Assembly (NCBI GenBank): GCA_918026815.1
Contig: CAKJVC010000110.1
Location: 62,001 to 126,000 of the forward strand
Direction: 5' to 3'
Length of the DNA stretch: 64,000 nt
DNA from: Chalara sp. BL73
Taxonomy: Eukaryota > Ascomycota > Leotiomycetes > Helotiales
The position numbers and the translations under genes were made by a program. Each line of letters opens with the position of its first letter. The first letter of the stretch is position 1. Below the pieces are notes generated by a model. It made no database searches. It had not been told where the DNA came from and was given only the letters and a program-made list of their open reading frames with translations. Shown here one piece after another: positions 33,058 to 45,446 of the stretch.

Positions 33058-34385
33058 GCGATACTGCCAGGCATTACCTGCCTGCAACACGTATTAGCCG
33101 ATGGTGCCCTATGAAATTGCTCTATGAAGCGAATCACTTCACATAGGATATGTTTGTAAATAGTCCAACAAACACGCTGACTTTGATATCTATGCCGCGT
33201 CGACATCATTGTTGAGCCACGCCCGGATTATATCTCAGACATTTTCCCATAGTTGCGCGTGATATCTTCAGTAGCACAAAGCATAGCTGCCGAATCCGGG
33301 GAATTGCAGGTGACTCACTATCTACCTTGGGAGTCAACCCTCAACGTTCGTTTTGTCATACCTGCCGAGACACGGATGTCCATACACTGGAGGTTTATGA
33401 TGTTGCTAGCCTCAGCTGGAGACATATGCTCCGCCCTCTAAGACATTGGGTCGTCATTGTACACGCCTGCCTCCCAGGACTTTGGTTCGAGGCTTGCTAT
33501 AAAATCGATAATAGGCCAGATTAAAGATTTCTCGAGGACGAATCAAGTCGCCTTGGGAAGCAAGTTTTGGGGCTCAAAAAGCTCGAGATGAGCCTCTTGG
33601 GTGGCAAACTGGATGCCTAGATAGGCACGATGGGCGAGTTTTTTACTTTTTTTTGGGGGAGTGAACTGCCTTGGTCAAAGTAATGATCTCTCGAAAATCG
33701 AATACATCTACTAGATACTCCAATTCTATGTTTAATCTTGTGACAATTCTACATTAAGCTTTTCTTTTTTCCCCGTAGTATAGAGAGATTTATTTACCCC
33801 AGAGTAAGCTAAGATGACTGCCGATGTTGGGTCAAGGCACAACAGGCTTGTCAGGGGGAGGGGGGAAGGCGGAAGACCGGGCATCGGCATCATCCCGTGT
33901 TCTTATTTTAACAATGTACTCCTACTGTATGGTAATGCTAAGTACCATCAGCCCCAAACATCCTTGTCCATCGAAAATGAGACAGCCTCACCCACCTGAC
34001 TTGCTCTTTACCTCGTTGGTCTTTCTTCGTCCGCTGTCTCTGCGCCACATGAACAATCTGTCCTTGGGACGTCCAGTGGTGAATAATCCTTCTTCTTTAC
34101 ACATACAAAAGGAGTTCCGATCGCGCGCCTTCCCGTGTGACTAATTCCCTGCGCGTGCCACAGGTAAATTCCATGTTCTATGTACTTGTACACCGAGACG
34201 CAGGGCTTCCTCGACGAATGTCTAAGAGACTGACGTGAAGTGTCAGGCAGACGCTTTTGTGCGAGGTCCTTGAGGCGAAAAATCATGCGCGACCTTATAT
34301 AGACTGCGAGACGTCGATTTCTACATTTCGTTTACTTCTTCTCCCACATACTCCTTCGAGCACTGGAGCCTGAACAATAGGCACC
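33058..34385. other. Intergenic region (copy B)
   Basis: Copy of 23822-25146; no supported gene. It should contain the 3' end of the FHA transcript and the promoter and leader of the NLR gene. Confidence 0.5.
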
Positions 34386-37300
34386 ATGGTAAGCTTCCCC
34401 GGCCTTCGCTCGCCAGCTTGCTGGCGGATTTTATTTCCCGCTTTGGTGCTTTCGTGTGCAGCGCAGATCTTGCTAACCAGCAACCAGGGCTCCGCAATCA
34501 ACCTTGACGAAATAAAGCGCTTCGAGATCACAGAAGTTTACAGCCATCCGGATGCGAAGGTCGACGTGGTGTTGGTTCACGGCCTGAATGGGGATCCAAG
34601 AAATACCTGGACGGCTAAAAATGGGGTGTTCTGGCCGACACAGCTGCTGCCAACGACGCTGAAGAGCGTGAAGGCGCGGATACTAGTATATGGGTATAAT
34701 GGGGACGTCGTCACGTTTGGAGGGAAGGGTGGCAGTCCTAGGTATGTTTTGTCAGTCTAACACTTGGTACATATTGTGGAGGACGTGGAGAAGGAAGGGA
34801 AATGAATCTCTTGCTTTGAAGCGAGCCAGCACTAACTGTTACCTTGCGGGCGAGATGGCATATATCTTTCATTGTCCTAGATGAGTTGGAGCAATGCTGA
34901 CAGAAGTATAGCTCAGACATGCTCTACCAGCATGCGCAATCCCTTGTTACCAACCTTGCTATGGAACGCGCGAGTGAGGAAACGACCGACAACCCTATTA
35001 TATTCGTCGCACACAGCTTAGGCGGCATATTGGTAAAGCGTGCACTCGAGCTCTCAAACGATTTGACAAGCCGGCATGCAGACGAGAATCGTAATATTTT
35101 TGTGTCGACATATGGAATTATCTTTTTAGGGACGCCGCACACGGGTGCTGATCCAGCGAAATGGGGACTAGTATTAGAGAGGATGGTACACACATTAGTC
35201 CCAAGACGAGTACTGAGTAGCGAGAGCCAATTAGTCAAGACGCTTCAGAGCAACAATGAGACGTTGCAGAACATCAACCTGCATTTCCTCGATATATTGC
35301 CCAAATTCAGGATTTGCATGGCGCACGAGGAGATGGAGACAGATCTAAAGGGTACCAAAGCTTTCATTGTCGATCAGACATCCGCGAGTCCTATGCTCCC
35401 AGATGTTGTTTATTTCGGTATCGCCAATACACACTCGGGTATGTGCAAGTACGAGTCCAAGAACTCGCCGGGCTACTTGACGGTTTCTACAACTCTAAAA
35501 ACCTGGTACGTTTTCGCAACATCACCTTTGTTGCTCTATAGCCACCATTTATTCGCGAGATCAAGGCTAACAAAATATATTAAGGATCCAAGAAGCTCCC
35601 AAATTTATTCCACAACGGCAAGAGTTTGAGCGTAAACTAAGGCGGCAGCAGAAAGAGGCCCTTGCCGCAGAACTGTTAGGTGTGTTTGTAAGTATCATCT
35701 TCGGCAGCAATATACATCTTCGCTAACAAATCCAGCCACATGGCGGTTCAGCAAGCGGCGGCACGCCCGGCCCATCCAGTGAGTATAGACAGGCACTTTC
35801 CCAGCTTCCGGCGCCTTCCCCAAGGCCTATTTTTGATTTCGAGACCGCGGAGGTTGAGGAGGTGGATGAGATTCCAGTGCGCAAGTAATGGATACATCAA
35901 TTAAATCAACCTTGAGGGAGGCTTCGTTAGATTACATGGGACAAACAAAGAGATAATGATTGATGACGAATCTGGCAGCGTTCTCCTTTCTGTTTACTAG
36001 CATGCGGGTGTGGCAGGAACAATGGCTGATTCCTCTTTCTGTAGATGCGGTCTCAATGTCAAACTCTCAAATTACCATACCCAAAGAAATATACAATGTT
36101 AGACCAGATGTCGAAAACAACCCAAGTGATAATGAACAATATTTTATCAAGCCTTCCGGTTTCAGGCCCAATGCTCTCTTCATTGGTAAGCTTTACGCAG
36201 ATGCTCACTCATGGCCAGCAATCCAACCTTGAAATCGTGCTAAGTTTAGAATAGGCAGAGAGCCGGAACTAAAGGACCTCCATCGCACGCTTATGGACAA
36301 CAAGAAACGCGCCTTGGGCACTGTAGCTGTACTTCTGCAATGCTTACCAGGAGGAGGCAAGACTCACCTCGCTCGCCAATACGTCTATGACCACAAGGAC
36401 TCCTTTCCTGGTGGCATCTTTTGGCTACGGGCCAAGTCCAAGCACGAACTTGCGGCTGGATACTGGGACATCGCGCGCAAAATTGTCCTGAGAAAAGGCG
36501 CCACAAGCCCGGTGGCCGGGACGGGAAAAGACGAGAAGGGCGACAGCGAGGTGTTCATGAAGCAGGTGAAGAAGTGGTTCAATAAGCATAGCGACTGGCT
36601 GTTAGTTCTCGATGGAATACGATTCGATGATATGGACGGCATGCAGAGGTTCATTCCAGATAATCCGCGCACGGGCTTGATATACACGAGCACGGAGAAG
36701 AGCGCGACTGGTAATCATCTTTGGATGAGCCCATCAATTATTGCGATTCCGAGCCTGAGTGCTAGAGAAGCTCAAAAGCTATTGCTTATGGAATTGAATC
36801 GGAGGGAACCATTCTCAAAAGATGATCTGAAGTGGAGCATGCAACTTGTGCAGAGTATGGGATTCTTGCCGGTCGTGATACATATGGTCGCGCAGAGACT
36901 GAAGGATACGGGTGAGCATTTAGGGAGGTTCGCGAAATCTTATGCCGCGGACCCGAGACTGCGGAATCTAGGCGCTTATATTGCGGTATGTTTTCCTTCT
37001 TTCATTTACCTAGTCTTCAGTTGCCTCTATAAGAATTATCGCTAGGTGGCTAAGTTGCACTACTTGTCAAAGATTGTTTCCCAGTCAATTGCTCATACGC
37101 GATTTTGGCACCGCTGATAACACCTTTGGCCCTCCCATACTAACAATATAATATAGGTCGTCGATCAGCTTCGCCTTCTCGGGGCCTTCGAGGCTCTTCA
37201 TCTCATGTACCTTCTCTGTTTCTTCAGCCAGCACATTCCTGTGGAAATGATCCACCTCGGTCTTCCGATTCTCAATGATCAACATATACAGTGCCGAACA

Positions 37301-40049
37301 AGCGGCACACTCAACGACACGTTTCGAATACTAAACATGTTTGCTCTAATTGAACGAAATGCACAGGAGTATCCACATGAACTTGGCGATGATGGGAGTG
37401 GGCGAAGTGGTAAGGCAGAAAACGGCAGTAGGAAGAGTAGCAGCATCAGTAGCAGTGACATATTAGCGGATAATATCGACGTTATTCGTCTGCATAGCGT
37501 GGTGCAAGGGTTCTTTGTTGATACACTTTTAGGGAGCCGGGAAATGGTGAGTGGCTTCAATGTGCAGAAATCAAGCATAAGTCGATGCTGATTGATATAG
37601 GTTCACGAACTTAGCCTTCCTTGGATCGGGACGCCGTATGAGCTTTGGCTTCATCGAGCTGTGCAAGTATTTTGTTGTAGCTATGACATGGCTCATGAGC
37701 GCATCACCAAGAAAACTAATACCGGCCTAGTAGAAGACTATAGGTTGTACGAGATTCATGGGATTAAGCTTCGCGAGCACGCATCGCGACATAAGAATAT
37801 CCCCATGCCGGTAAGTCTAATCTAAGTATACTTTATGGCCTGACTCATATTTCGCGTAGGAAACTCTCCGAATGCTCGATCTGCGCCTCAGCCTGATAAA
37901 GACTCAGATTGAGCAACGGACCCCTGAGTCTTCAAGTGTCATCCAGCGAGGGAGACCAGACGCATTTCAAGTCTCTATTTTTGATCGCACCAGCAGCTCT
38001 TCGGATGCAGGTACGCCAGGCTACGAGCCAAAGTTACACTCTACCGTATCTACTTGGGGGCTTCCAATCGACGAGGACAATGTCCAGCATGAATCACCAC
38101 AATCAATCAAAGGAAACGATTTTAGAATTCCATTAGCTGAGGACTACAAAGGCAATGGGCTTGGCTTCTTACAGATGCCAATTGAGGATCCGGGATATGA
38201 TAGCGATAGAGAAACTGCGGTGACGATGGTTAATCAATTGTCACAGCAAACTGTAACCCAATCGACAACATCGCCAATTAGTCCTGGTGGACCTTGGCAA
38301 GTGGTGATACGCAACAAGCCTAGGCCGCTTGATCCATGGCATCACAGAACGACAAAAAACCGTGAGAACCAGCGTTATCATGATAGTGCAGGCAGCTTCC
38401 GTGCTATTGGCACTATTGATCCGAGAGCCATTCATCTCAAGCCGAGCTTGGCGTACGGAGACGTAAATCTGAAGCATGTTGAAGGCAAGGTTGGAACTGC
38501 GCCTGCCGTATCGAGAGGTCGCTCGTCTGGAAACTCAATTGCAGAATTAGCGTTAGGGCATATCAACAAGAACAGTCCACCATCCGCAAGAGGAGGAGGC
38601 ATGATTCAAGATCGACGCTCCTCCTCACAGACAAGTTCGAGACTTCGGAGCGGAAGGCCTTCATACGCAATTGCGGTGTCAGGGTCAACTACGGATACCA
38701 TCCATGGTATCAGGGATCCAGACGCTGGTAGTAGTGTTTATGGAAGCCCGTCAAGTGTTGGTAGTCCGCCGATGCGCTCGGCACTGGAGGCATTAGGCAA
38801 AGTCCCAGGGACGAACCAGACAAATACGCCCATGCCACCGTACCCTAATTCACCAACCGAGGAGTACCATCAGCCATTTGACCAGCTCTATCCTCGAGTT
38901 CCCGTGGTACAGCAGAGCCAAGAAAATGGTACCTATGATCCAGCATCAAATATCTATCCCCGCATGCTCGGTCTTCCACCAACCTCAACCCGGAAACGCT
39001 CGACATCTTCTCCTCTGAGATGGGATCATTCTGCCGACGAATACCCGTCAGATCTTGAGACAGATACTTATCATCAAAATAAAGACATTCTATCTCTGTC
39101 ATCCCCAAATATTTTGCGTAACCCACGGACTTCAGATTCAGATCTATACATACCTGGTTATCCAGAGCTATCCCACGGCTACACGAGCCAGCCTATGAGC
39201 CGCGATCCTTCAGGCCAAGGCGTAGCACCAGATGAGGAACGGCGAGCCAGTGTTGCGGAAACGGAACCTCTGCCTAAACTAGGAGAATTCAGTCCAAAGA
39301 TTGGACCTACAAGTTACCAGGTCTACGAGAAGATGCGGAGACAGGAGGAGCAACAACATGAACAAGAAAGAGTTGGCTTCAAACGCAGTCCACCATTGAG
39401 ATTTTCGCAACAGATGGACGTTGCTACACCTCCAATCCCAACCACCGTTCCAAGTAGACCAGCAAGTGAGGCTAAAAGGAAATTCAATCCCAACGCTCCG
39501 GCATTTCTTCCAAGTAGCTCATCACTCGCAGGAATGGGCGCGGGTTTCGATGGACAGCTAGGCTACCAACCACAGCCTACAAGAACAAGCCGTGGACCCA
39601 GTCCGCTGCATAACCAGGGCCCATTTTCACCACCTCCGCAACCTACATATCCGTATCCTCCACCACAATCCCAATTCCAGACAAGACATTCACAATCACC
39701 ACGTCATTCTCCTCTGCAGAACCAACCGCCATTTTCGCCGCCCTCTTCCTCCACTTACTCGCTCCCGCCACAACCACAGTTCCAGGCCAGGCAATCGAAT
39801 TCCCCGCGGCAGGCTCAGGAAGCCTTCAGTCCCCCGCTTCAGTATTCGAATGAGAATGCTCAGGTGGGAGGGGAGGGGATGGAGAGGACGGGCAGTGGAG
39901 GTGTCAGGATTGGAATGCAGGTGATTAATTTCGGAGATGTGCCGGAGGGGGTTGTGGTTAAGGAGGCGAGGGAGCGGGCGTTAAGGGGTCGAAACGGAGG
40001 AACGGGGTTAGGGATCGATGGTGCTGGGCTACCTGGGGAGTGGAAATAA
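34386..40049 (+). CDS. NLR/STAND protein: SesB-like lipase, NB-ARC, long disordered tail
   Basis: Model (phases fit): 34386-34388, 34467-34741, 34912-35505, 35585-35687, 35736-35884, 36001-36185, 36255-36985, 37157-37546, 37601-37810, 37860-40049; 1609 aa. The N-terminal alpha/beta-hydrolase module has VDVVLVHGLNG (near residue 39) and the nucleophile elbow FVAHSLGG (Ser near 127), then KYESKNSPGY, as in the SesB-like lipase domains of fungal NLRs. The NB-ARC-type NTPase starts GREPEL (437), with the P-loop LPGGGKTHL (468-473) and LLVLDG (Walker B). A winged-helix-like segment (RLHSVVQGFF) follows. Residues from about 881 on are a Pro/Ser/Gln-rich tail without TPR, ANK or WD repeats. The exon 2 start is uncertain (34467, 34482 or 34488 are all in frame). 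The exons at 35736-35884 and 36001-36185 join lipase to NTPase; if the donor at 35885 is unused, a lipase alone ends at 35887. Such proteins act in heterokaryon incompatibility and immune-like cell death. Confidence 0.8.
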
Positions 40050-42156
40050 TGGAGTATATGGGCCATGAGCATGGAGAATAGGAAATAGGAGGACATAAAG
40101 AAGGGAAATGAAAGGAAAGGAATGGAAATTTGGAGGTGGTGTTTTTTTTTTTTGGATCGCATGAGGATCGGAGCGGTTTTGACACCTGCCCCATAGGCAT
40201 TTCTGGAAGGGAAAAGAGGGAATCGAGCATATATACGGGAAAGGGAATCTAGGGATGGGAAGGAAAAGTGTAGCATTTACATTGCATTGCGAGCGTATAA
40301 TATATTACCATGTTTTCACTGTCGAAATTTGACTCACCCCACATCCTGCTGACATATTTCGCGCAAGACGCAACGCATGACTTTTTACTTTTCCTTCTTA
40401 GACCCCTCTACCTTTCAATACGGGAACTTCGCGCGCTTTGACTTTTCAAGCTGAGAAATCCTCTCCGTTCAGGGGAGCCCGACGACAAGGGGGAATAAAG
40501 CGAGCCAAGGGCGAGCCGAAAAAGGGGGTTCATGTATATCACGTGACCATACCAGAATATTAGGGGTGTGAAATCTATGGGCGGTCCCGAAGGCGCAGAA
40601 AGAAGGTACGCAAGGGATCCAGCTGCCCTTTTTGATCCCCGTCTTGAATTTGCGCGGCCGGCGTCTGGAGCCGCCTCGTCGCGCCTGTAAATGGCCGTTT
40701 TCAGCCATGCCCGCGGTAAAACCTGGATGCGGGTGTTGATGTCGCATTTACCTAAAACATTCTCGTTGGGCCAGGTTTTCGATCGTTGGATTTAGTCCGT
40801 CTAACTGAGGTCCCAGTGGGCTGAAATGCGTGTATGGTGCCGCCGCGTGGGTGCGGCATATAGTACGCGCTGGTCCGGTCTGGCGAAGGGGGAAACTCTC
40901 AGCCAGGCTGGCTTGGGTATTCTGCGTCTTTGCTTGATCTTGAGGGCGAAGGAGATTTTAGTTTTAAGGTGGCGTGTTTTGGAAGGATTTATACCTCGGG
41001 GCTTGCTGTTCTGGGTGTCTGCTGCGCGGGCGCATTTCTAGAGCAAAAATGATGCTCACTTTCCGGCTCCTTGTCGCTCTTTTGCCTTTCTTTTGAGCGG
41101 CAGAGAGCGTGTTCTCTTTCAGGAGAGTTTCTCGGATACTAGGGAACCTCATCCGGCAGATGATAAAGTTTGATTCCGCCAAACTATTTAGAGTTGGGTG
41201 GAAAGTAAAAGGAAATCTTCTTGTTTACGAAATAGGCTGTTGGATGGGCATGTCACACGGTCGCCCGGAGATGTAGTTCAAGGGTTTTCTCCGGAAATAC
41301 CGATTAGTATGTAACTCACTCTGACTCCCAGGTTTTAGATAGCCTTTCTCAACGGCTTCACCGGCACATCATCCTTGATCTAAGCCATGCCTCCTGATGC
41401 AGGGGTTTGAGTGTTTGGAAATTAAAAAAAAAACTCAACACCAATATCAAGCCGTGGCTGAATCAAATCAGCGAGCCGTTTCCCCGGCTTCGGATCGGGT
41501 AACCCGTGTGCATAACCGACGGCATGAGTTCCTACAGCGTAGCGATCTAACTTTGTGCTGCTTGAAGTGGAATTCGTGGGCAGACCCAGCTCACACTGGC
41601 ATATGCTGTAGGAGCGGCAACTATGACACCTACTTTTGCTGTCCAGAACATCTCGTAAACACAGGATTCTTCGAGCCTTTGGTGGTTGTAGTAAAACTCA
41701 GAGCATTCTAGCAACGTTTACGCATAAGACAGTACAATATAAATTGACAGCAACACATGGGTGATGTTTGAGACAGCCATATGAAATATCCTCGGGTTTC
41801 CTATGTAGTCTCGGGGATCTGGAAGAAGTGAGATTGAGTGAATTGTCGATATACTTTCTAGCACGATATCTAAATAGAGGGTTGCACGGGTAGATACCTA
41901 AGTCCAGCCATGAGAATTCAAAGGGGGATGAAGGGAGGTGTAGGAGGAAGGTGGCAGCCTTTTATACGAGAAATACTACAGCAGGTATACGAATGAGTCA
42001 CGACTAACACTCGGTGAAGAACAAGGCGAGTGAATACTTTACCAACATACACATTTGGGTCATGTCTTGAGATCATTATATTCATTGTTTGTACATATCC
42101 CCGGTCAATTCCATGCCCCGAAGCTTTCTGTATCCTGGCTTCAACACATTCACTCT
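40050..42156. other. Gene-free region, 2.1 kb
   Basis: Between the 3' end of the NLR and the 3' end of the MFS gene. It contains a poly-T run near 40142-40153 and GC-rich stretches (about 40490-41060). ORFs of up to about 100 codons overlap on both strands and none has a recognisable domain or splice structure. I see no transposon ends. Confidence 0.5.
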
Positions 42157-43983
42157 TTACAGTGTGTATCTGAATCCCTCATGGCCCTCGATGACCTTTC
42201 CACCAGCTTCCGCTCGCTTATTCGCACGGTGAAACTTGAGACTCAATAACAAGGTAATAATAATAACCAATGCGTTGGCGAGCAAGCACGATAGGATACC
42301 TGGACCGTACTTGGGCGCATCTTGTTCACGGAAGACTGTAGAACCGATAATACCACCGATACCACCAAAGCCGACGAGGATGGCGGAGCAGAGAGCGCGC
42401 TTCCATTGTCCTGGGAAGTGTTAGTGTTTGAATAGGGTGAGGTTATGAAAAGAATGGGAAAGGGGTAATGACCTCTAATGTTATTAGCCTGATATGTAAG
42501 GATAGCAGGAATGTTAGCGTTTGCGGATATCGTGGCGAGAAAGACGCCGAAATAGCGTGCTCCGTTGTTTGTGGCATATCCGAGGATGGGGAGGCCGATG
42601 AGGCCGATTACTGCGAAGAAGATGATGATCGGTGCTCGCATGCGGTATTTGTCCCCAATCACAGCAGCCGCGTACATGAAGATGGCAGCACAGGCATAAG
42701 GGGGCGCTACTAAGCACTGCGCCTTGGCAATCGTGAATCCCATACTGCGAAAGAGAATCACAGGGAGGAAGTAGGCGATGGCGTATGATTGTGTAGTTGT
42801 AAGTCCGAAAAGACAGCCAAATGCCCAGACCTTTAGGTCAAGCGCGCTGGCAAGATAGTTTTTGAGAGAAAATTTAGTGGGAATCACATCAGCACGGTCT
42901 TTGTTTATGCGGTCAACCATGAACGCTGCTTCACGCTCGTTCAGGAAGCGCCATGACTTTGTAGCAAGCTCCGGGAAATCGACGATTAGGAAGTAGCCGA
43001 TGATTGCAAAGGCGCAGGTTATGACACCTTCGATCTGGAAGAGAGTAAGTTAGGCGATTATATAATTTCAAGATAAAGCACGTACGATGAAAATCCAGCG
43101 CCAGCCTCGTAGACCTTGTGTTCCATCCATTTGCATGATGCCGTATGCGAGAATTCCAGAGCAGGCCGACGCAAGAGACCCAATGAGGTAGAAAACCGCG
43201 TTACGCTTTTGTAGCTCATATCTTGTGTACCAACACGACAGCAGATAAGCACATCCTGGAAAAAAGCCGGCTTCCAGTACTCCAAGTAATATCCGGAGGC
43301 CGACCATCTGCTCCCAGTTTGACACAAACCCAAATCCCTAATGGAGTTAGTTTACATGTTTGTGGATGAGATCTCGGGAACAAACAATCATGCAACTTCC
43401 CCATAGTAACGTGATGGCAGACAGAAAGACTTGAGGGCCAATCTTCCGAAGGACAACGACGGCAGGAGGTTGAAATAACACATATGGGATGAAGAATATC
43501 AGGACAATGATACTGTAGCGGTTTCCAATGAGATTAAGACTGCCAGGCCCCGCTCTCATCCTACAAAGATATTAGTCACTGCCGATGGCGCTTCTTGAAT
43601 GCATGCTCACCCGGCAATATTTGCTGCGCTCAGATTTGTCCTGTCCATCAAACTGCAACAGTACAAGACACCCAAAGTTGTAACGAGTCTCCGGTCAATC
43701 CGATGGATGATTTTCTTTTGTTGCGCAGGTGTGAATTCGGACAAGACGTCATTACTCTTGGTATCTGCGGACTAGAAGAGGTCAGAGATGGACTTCTTGG
43801 AAATTCGACTAAGAAGATTCAAAGATGTATATCAGGCCATTGAGAGCGAGCGCAAGATGAAAGGACAGCCCATATAGTTTGCACAGAATCTGGTTCCCTA
43901 ATAATGGTAGAGAATATTGGAAAAAAGCTTACCGCAGCTCTCTCGATTTCACCAAGGTCGGTCTTCTCTGGATCTACAGCCAT
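42157..43983 (-). CDS. MFS transporter, Dal5/allantoate permease-like family
   Basis: Exons 43983-43933, 43771-43611, 43560-43386, 43337-43086, 43034-42473, 42410-42157; all phases fit, 484 aa. The start [12 protein letters not shown] gives a short cytoplasmic tail. The first membrane helix carries the family mark [15 protein letters not shown], followed by hydrophobic helices typical of a 12-helix permease ([23 protein letters not shown]; the cytoplasmic loop [20 protein letters not shown]). The C-terminus is GHEGFRYTL. Fungal members import anionic small molecules (allantoate, nicotinate, pantothenate, vitamin-like acids) by proton symport; the substrate here cannot be told. The six-exon structure is intact. 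Confidence 0.88.
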
Positions 43984-45446
43984 GATTACGGTTGAGGTAA
44001 GATAAAAATAGATTAAAGATAAGGGCCGAATGAGAAAATTGAAGGTAACTCGAATCCTAGATTAAAAAAGAGCAAGGGAAGGACGCGGTACTTATGCTTC
44101 GGAGCTCGTGGAGTATAGCTGCGGGGGAACAGAAGATATCCATGCCGCCAAGTAAGCTGTTAACAAAGGGTAGGTCGTACAAATTACACTGGAGCATCAT
44201 GCATCTCGTGCAGACATGGATGATAACCATGCGTGCTGACATGGATTAACAATAGTGGAGGTAGATATCCTGACTCAATTCACAGTATTGTGGCACAGGC
44301 GTGTCCCGGCCGTAGGGAAAGAACGGGTGGGATGGTAAGAATTGCTGAGTTTGTTATGTTTCTTACACTGTAAAGGTGGACTGATTGGCTATCGTAAGTG
44401 TGCGAGAACATAGGAATATTGAAGATGTGGTCATTGATATCAATACCAAGACGGGATGCCATGACTCTTGAAAATTTAGATCCAGCCTCCCGGCGCCGTA
44501 TATTGCCCAGACTGCAGAGAAGCAGAAAGTTACCTCGGCGGGCGTCGTATTTGGAGGTTCGTTCGTGTGGAGTCTTCGCCTGCACTGACTCCCAATCTCC
44601 ATACCCCAGGATTGTCGAAATTGAACTGACCGGGATGGCATTGGGAGAATGGATTAGGCTCGTCCGTTATACTGAGCCGAATGGAACATCTTTTTCAGGC
44701 AGATAAAGGAATCTTACAATGTTGTGATATCTCTTCCAGTCTGAGAGCCTACATCGTTGAAGACAACCTTTCCAATACACAATAATCGCAAAACTTGTAA
44801 TAATAAGCTTATTGCCGTGAAGGACGGTGTGTCCGGACAATGCTTGGCGTATTAGAAGCATTCTTCAAGATCTTTTGTGGGTTGGGAAGTTTACCCCTCA
44901 ACTTGGCAGTGGAAGCGATGTAACGCCGGCGGCCATGGCGTGCATTGGCGGACGGAGGAGAGTCGTGCACAGCAGTCCGACACCCGAACAGAGCCCCCCG
45001 CCATGTGATGGGTGTGGCGATCTGGGGGCTAGAGCTGGGGTTAACGCCAACCGCCCACTCTTCAATAGTCAAAATCAGTAAGCAACCCTGCAGTTGGCTA
45101 TTGTTGCAAGGTGCTGGCTGAACAAGGCTGATGATTCCATCATAAACTGAGCTGCAACCAAGCACTGATGATCGGCAGAAACACCCCAATCTGATATTAG
45201 CATCCTCATCTGAAGGTTCAAATGCACGAATTCGTCGACTGCAAGATTCATTCAGGACATGACACGCGTAGGGTGGAGTCAGCTCCGGATCATCAAACGA
45301 GCAATCGTGGTAATGGGTCCATCTAAGCGCCTCCACGCCGGAGGATTGGGTCCATGGCTGAGGTGAGAAAGATGAAGCAGGTTGAGGGGTGTGCAGCGTG
45401 GCTGATAGACCCGAGATATTAATTGTCTAGAAGCCGAGGCATGTTA
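43984..45446. other. Gene-free region upstream of the MFS gene
   Basis: 1.46 kb. A minus-strand frame at 44809-45336 is open for 175 codons but begins at GTG and lacks a recognisable domain; other ORFs are short. It probably holds the MFS promoter and the 3' end of the Mrx10-like gene. Confidence 0.45.

Larger units (their letters stand above)
27527..36764. repeat. Tandem duplication, copy B
   Basis: 9238 bp, nearly identical to copy A (18282-27526). Its right end continues directly into the rest of the NLR gene. Its left end is the 3' part of the trypsin-like gene without the 5' part. Confidence 0.95.

Noticed and set aside
18282..36764. RIP as the cause of the differences between the tandem copies
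   Set aside because: The differences are mostly homopolymer indels with few substitutions and no C-to-T excess.
44809..45336. 175-codon minus-strand ORF as a gene
   Set aside because: It starts at GTG, has no recognisable domain, and has no splice or family support.
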